Part shown: positions 61,865 to 64,000 of the stretch, one piece after another
How positions within the stretch are numbered: position 1 is the stretch's first letter
How the letters are laid out: each line of letters begins with the position of its first letter
Source of the DNA: Streptomyces marinisediminis
Lineage (GTDB): Bacteria; Actinomycetota; Actinomycetes; Streptomycetales; Streptomycetaceae
NCBI RefSeq assembly: GCF_026262575.1
Contig: NZ_JAPKFL010000016.1
Span: 1 to 64,000, forward strand
Direction of reading: 5' to 3'
Length of the DNA: 64,000 nucleotides
Notes under the pieces: model-generated
What the model was told of the DNA's origin: nothing
The model's input: only the letters and a program-made list of their open reading frames with translations
The model's database searches: none
Made by a program: the position numbers and the translations under genes

Positions 61865-63201
61865 GGCCGGTCCGCCCCGCCCGTGCCGCCGGGTGGCTCC
61901 GCCGGTCCGCGCAGCAGCAGCCGGGCGGCGCGCCGCCCCTGCACCCCCGTCACCTCCACCCGCCAGCCGGACACCGCCACCGCGTCCCCGCGGACCGGGA
62001 TGCGGCCCAGCTCGGTGGCCACCAGCCCGGCCAGCGTCTCGTAGGGCCCCTCGGGCGGGTGCAGGCCGATCTCCCGGAGCTGGTCGGTGCGGGCCGCTCC
62101 GTCGGCGTCGTAGAGCGGCCGGCCGCCGGGGTCGGTGCCCCGGCGCACCAGATCGGGCGTCTGGGTGGGGTCGTGCTCGTCGCGGACCTCCCCGACGACC
62201 TCCTCGACGATGTCCTCCAGCGTCAGCACGCCCGCCGTGCCGCCGTACTCGTCGACGACCACGGCCATGCTGCGCCGCTCGGTCAGCTCGTCCAGCAGCC
62301 GGTCGGCCGTCAGCGACTCCGGCACCAGCAGCGGCTCGCGCAGCAGGGTCTCCACCCGCCGCTCCGGCCGCTCCGGCGCGGGCAGGGCCAGGACGTCCTT
62401 GACGTGCGCGAACCCCACCACCGTGTCGAGGTTCCCCCGGTAGACGGGGAAGCGGGAGTGGCCGGTGGCCCGGCTGGCGTTGGCCACGTCCTGGGCGGTG
62501 GCCGCCACGTCCAGCGCGTACACCCGCACCCGCGGGGTCATCACGTGCTGGGCCGTCAGCTCCGCCAGCCGCAGCGTGCGCACGAACAGCTCGGCGGTGT
62601 CCGCCTCCAGCACGCCCTCCTGGGCCGAGTGGCGGGCCAGGGCGACCAGCTCCTGCGGTGAGCGCGCCGAGGCCAGCTCCTCGGTGGGCTGCAGACCCAT
62701 CCGGCGCAGCAGGCGGTTGGCGGTGTTGTTCAGGTGCCCGATCAGCGGGCGGAACGCCGCGGAGAACAGCCGCTGCGGGGTGCCGACCCTCCTCGCCACC
62801 GGCAGGGGCCGGGCGATGGCCCAGTTCTTGGGCACCAGTTCGCCCACGACCATCAGCACGACGGTGGACAGCGCGGTGCCGAGCACCAGCGCCGTCGTGG
62901 CGGCCGCGGCCGGCGGAAGGCCCAGGGCCCGGGCGGGGCCGCCCAGCAGCGTGGCGACGGACGGCTCGGCGATCATGCCGATGAGCAGGCTGGTCAGGGT
63001 GATGCCCAGTTGCGCGCCGGAGAGCTGGAACGTCAGCGTCCGCACGGCGGCCAGGGCACCGGCCGCGCCCGGTTCCCGCTCGGCGGCCGCCCGCTCCAGC
63101 AGGCCCCGCTCCACCGTGGTGAGGGAGAACTCGGCGGCGACGAACAACCCGCAGGCGAGCGTGAGCAGCAGGGCCAGGCCCAGCAGGGCGACCTCGGTCA
63201 T
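61861..63201 (-). CDS. CNNM/CBS-domain membrane protein with CorC/HlyC domain
   Basis: A 446-aa paralogue of the next gene. It has a DUF21/CNNM membrane domain (LACGLFVAAEFSLTTVERGLLE, ITLTSLLIGMIAEPS, VVGELVPKNWAIA), two CBS domains (YRGNLDTVVGFAHVKD and RRSMAVVVDEYGGTAGVLTLEDIVEEVVG) and a C-terminal CorC/HlyC-type domain (about 365-435). Probably a magnesium/cobalt handling membrane protein. Its partner starts inside its stop codon, so the pair may assemble as a heteromer. Confidence 0.88.
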   Translation of the reverse strand: MTEVALLGLALLLTLACGLFVAAEFSLTTVERGLLERAAAEREPGAAGALAAVRTLTFQLSGAQLGITLTSLLIGMIAEPSVATLLGGPARALGLPPAAAATTALVLGTALSTVVLMVVGELVPKNWAIARPLPVARRVGTPQRLFSAAFRPLIGHLNNTANRLLRRMGLQPTEELASARSPQELVALARHSAQEGVLEADTAELFVRTLRLAELTAQHVMTPRVRVYALDVAATAQDVANASRATGHSRFPVYRGNLDTVVGFAHVKDVLALPAPERPERRVETLLREPLLVPESLTADRLLDELTERRSMAVVVDEYGGTAGVLTLEDIVEEVVGEVRDEHDPTQTPDLVRRGTDPGGRPLYDADGAARTDQLREIGLHPPEGPYETLAGLVATELGRIPVRGDAVAVSGWRVEVTGVQGRRAARLLLRGPAEPPGGTGGADRP

Positions 63202-63682
63202 CCCCGCGCCCCCGCTCCGGGCGGCCGGAGCGCCGGAGGCCGGGTGCGGCATGCGGTGCGGAGCGCTTCGACCATACCGGGACACGTGCCCCTTCCCTCG
63301 GATCCCCTCGCAAGTTTCCTCGCAAGCCCGCCAGGTCGCCTCAGCGTACGCGAACCGGCCCGGCCGGCGCCCGGGGACGCGCGGGGGCGCGGCCGGGTCC
63401 GGGCGGCGGGCGCGGCCCCGGGGCGACCGCGCGGCGCCCGGCGGGCTGGCACAGGCGCCTGGCCCAGCGGCTCCACCGCGGATCCGGGCGTGACCGGCCG
63501 CCGGCCACGCCCGGTGGGCCGACGCGTCGTGGTCGAGCACCACGGCGCCCGCCCGGCCGCTCGTCCTGGCGAGCGCTGTCCGAGCCGCAAGGCGGCCCCG
63601 GCCCCGGCGCCGCCCCGGACGCGGGATCAGGCCGACGCGCCGCCCCGGGCCCAGCACCACCCCGCGTCGGCCACCGCGGTGC
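63202..63682. other. 480-bp intergenic region between CBS operon and bioD
   Basis: No gene could be supported. CCTCGCAAG occurs twice (about 63307-63327) in direct orientation close to the start of the CBS operon and may be part of its promoter. The rest is GC-rich without coding bias. Confidence 0.4.
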
Positions 63683-64000
63683 TCAGCCGCCCTCGGCCCC
63701 GCCCCACGGCCGGCCGGGCGGGAGCGGGCCGCGGCCGCCCAGGCCGGGGGCGAGCCAGCCCGGCGCGGCGTGCCGGAACGCCGCCGCGTCCAGCGCCCCG
63801 GCGCCGTGCGGGAGCACTCCCGCCAGAGGGGCACCGGCGGCCACCGGCAGGTCGGCGAGGTTGCACCGCGCCGCCAGGTCCGGCCGCTCGGGCCAACTCC
63901 CCACCACCACGCCCGGGCACGACAGCCTCCGCGCGCGCAGCGCCTCGGCCGTCAGCGCGGTGGCGTTCAGCGTCCCGAGCCCGGCCGCGGCCACCACGAC
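63683..64000 (-). CDS. bioD: Dethiobiotin synthetase, C-terminal part (runs off window)
   Basis: The visible 105 codons read VVVAAAGLGTLNATALTAEA, then CPGVVVGSWPERPDLAARCNLADLP, matching the C-terminal half of BioD, which makes dethiobiotin from DAPA and CO2 with ATP. The P-loop (GTxxGxGKT) and Lys active site belong to the N-terminal part beyond the window. The gene has a normal stop and is only cut off by the window edge. Confidence 0.85.
   Translation of the reverse strand, partial: VVVAAAGLGTLNATALTAEALRARRLSCPGVVVGSWPERPDLAARCNLADLPVAAGAPLAGVLPHGAGALDAAAFRHAAPGWLAPGLGGRGPLPPGRPWGGAEGG

Overview
The window is chromosomal DNA from a very GC-rich actinobacterium, most likely Streptomyces or a close relative. 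The signs are extreme third-position GC, many GTG starts, leaderless-looking promoters (TAnnnT about 7 nt before the start codon), a chaplin gene, a DUF5999 gene, a tandem glycine riboswitch on gcvP, and a gene order that from memory resembles the S. coelicolor SCO13xx region. No rRNA, tRNA, CRISPR array, prophage or insertion sequence was recognised. Genes are packed tightly, and five convergent pairs overlap at their 3' ends.

Region 1 (1-14.0 kb) is a conserved actinobacterial block matching, from memory, M. tuberculosis Rv1822-Rv1832. It holds a CDP-alcohol phosphatidyltransferase, then DUF881 / small basic protein / DUF881, a GarA-type FHA protein, MerR, a DUF151 nuclease-like protein, a second MerR, and gcvP behind a glycine riboswitch. 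Differences are a large nucleotidyltransferase-phosphomannomutase-like fusion, a dinB / PRC-barrel pair, and no gcvH. Region 2 (14.1-24.3 kb) is mixed: DUF5999, an unknown protein divergent from a glutamate-cysteine-ligase-like enzyme, a CPBP protease, PhzF, two EamA exporters (the second behind a possible peptide leader), a PPOX-fold protein divergent from a MocR regulator, and a hemerythrin.

Region 3 (24.3-33 kb) begins at a scar where two gene remnants abut. It continues with a HipA-like kinase / DUF3037 pair, two FabG-type reductases behind a strong promoter, an oligopeptide-type binding lipoprotein, uracil-DNA glycosylase and an unknown protein. Region 4 (33-43 kb) is rich in envelope and membrane genes: an oxidoreductase, lipoprotein N-acyltransferase (lnt), uppP, a TVP38 protein, a spermidine-synthase-like protein, an MFS exporter, a membrane-anchored protein, a thioesterase, a gamma-carbonic anhydrase and a hexapeptide acyltransferase.

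Region 5 (43-54 kb) has a CoA-binding protein, a YigZ protein, sbcD-sbcC, a DUF885 protein, an Lrp regulator divergent from a transsulfuration-type PLP enzyme, an ACT-GNAT fusion, a gene-poor 0.85-kb stretch with a 38-bp palindrome, and a chaplin. Region 6 (54-64 kb) holds an alpha/beta hydrolase and an SDR facing a GntR gene whose promoter carries a DasR/HutC-like palindrome, then a ROK regulator, an SGNH hydrolase-purB operon, a pair of CBS/CNNM membrane proteins, and the 3' part of bioD running off the end.
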